From Calothrix membranacea FACHB-236 (lineage in GTDB: Bacteria > Cyanobacteriota > Cyanobacteriia > Cyanobacteriales > Nostocaceae): a DNA stretch of 35,119 nucleotides. Position numbers and translations under genes: made by a program. Below are positions 34,765 through 35,119 of this stretch, piece by piece. Below the pieces are notes generated by a model that had not been told where the DNA came from, searched no databases, and saw nothing but the letters and a program-made list of their open reading frames with translations. The stretch covers positions 1-35,119 of the forward strand of contig NZ_JACJPX010000080.1 in assembly GCF_014696315.1 (NCBI RefSeq). The letters are read 5' to 3'. Numbering within the stretch: position 1 is the stretch's first letter; every line of letters starts with the position of its first letter.

Positions 34765-35119
34765 GTTGATCTCGGTGCCAAAAGCTTGATAGCAGAAAAA
34801 CAGATGTAGCTAAAAATTGTGTTAATGCCTCATTTATAGTGAGTGATTGAATAGTCTTTAACAAGTAGTGAAAACAAGGTAATCTGTTCTGTCTCAATTG
34901 AGTATTAACAGACAACAATTAAAGTGCAATTCGCTCCTAGAGTACTGCTACCGATTGTAACTGTACTCTTGCAAGTAGTACGTCATCTGTAAAATCTGCA
35001 GTTGAACACTCACGTTTTTGTGACTTGAATGAAAAAATGGGCTTTTAGCTCACTTTATGCTTCACAAAGCCAATATCCATTTTATGCTTCACAAAAATAC
35101 TGAAAGTAGAAAACTTCTT
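34765..35119. other. right edge, no gene seen
   Basis: About 355 bp, AT-rich, with no supportable gene. The 18-base string TTTATGCTTCACAAAGCC is followed by a near copy (TTTATGCTTCACAAAAAT) about 30 bp later, at roughly 35053 and 35081, so an 15-bp direct repeat TTTATGCTTCACAAA lies at the very end. Confidence 0.4.

Overview
The window looks like cyanobacterial DNA from a filamentous, Nostocales-type organism. Evidence: scattered HIP1 palindromes (GCGATCGC) including a dense cluster near 2.8-3.0 kb, a PEP-CTERM protein, the RarA-plus-extra-domain fusion usual in cyanobacteria, and a Nostoc-type small dispersed repeat. Two different partition systems and a pRiA4b ORF-3-like gene suggest a plasmid or a chromosomally integrated plasmid region. 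No replication initiator is visible, so the replicon type is inferred. Nearly every gene is on the minus strand; the only clear plus-strand gene is at 33.9 kb.

Layout: 0.5-2.1 kb holds a PEP-CTERM protein and a conserved cyanobacterial protein of unknown function, 4 bp apart. 3.1-11.8 kb and 13.0-22.4 kb hold two giant paralogous surface/secreted RHS proteins (about 2,911 and 3,133 residues). Both share an N-terminal zincin-like domain with an EELGH motif, an RTX-like segment, Ig/cadherin/SdrD-like adhesion modules, a long YD-repeat shell and an RHS core ending in DPTG. The first carries a GIY-YIG nuclease as its C-terminal tip, so it is probably a polymorphic DNase toxin. The second contains a thrombospondin C-terminal-like domain and ends in a short hydrophobic tail with no recognisable toxin. 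I see no immunity gene directly behind either one. The 1.2 kb between them is gene-poor and holds a decayed transposase fragment. A small one-helix membrane protein follows at 23.4 kb.

24.4-30.8 kb is a maintenance module: a ParM-like actin with a ParR-like adaptor preceded by iterated/inverted repeats (likely parC), the RarA-methyltransferase-like fusion, and ParA-ParB preceded by two related long palindromes (likely parS or operators). The ParA lacks the signature lysine of the deviant Walker A motif, and the ParB lacks the usual GERR motif.

30.8-33.6 kb is a broken MrfA/YprA-like DEAD/DEAH helicase with DUF1998. It carries an in-frame TGA brought in by a small dispersed repeat and a 1-nt frameshift just before its C-terminal cysteine cluster. 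Divergent from it is a pRiA4b ORF-3-like gene, followed by a small uncertain ORF on the minus strand.
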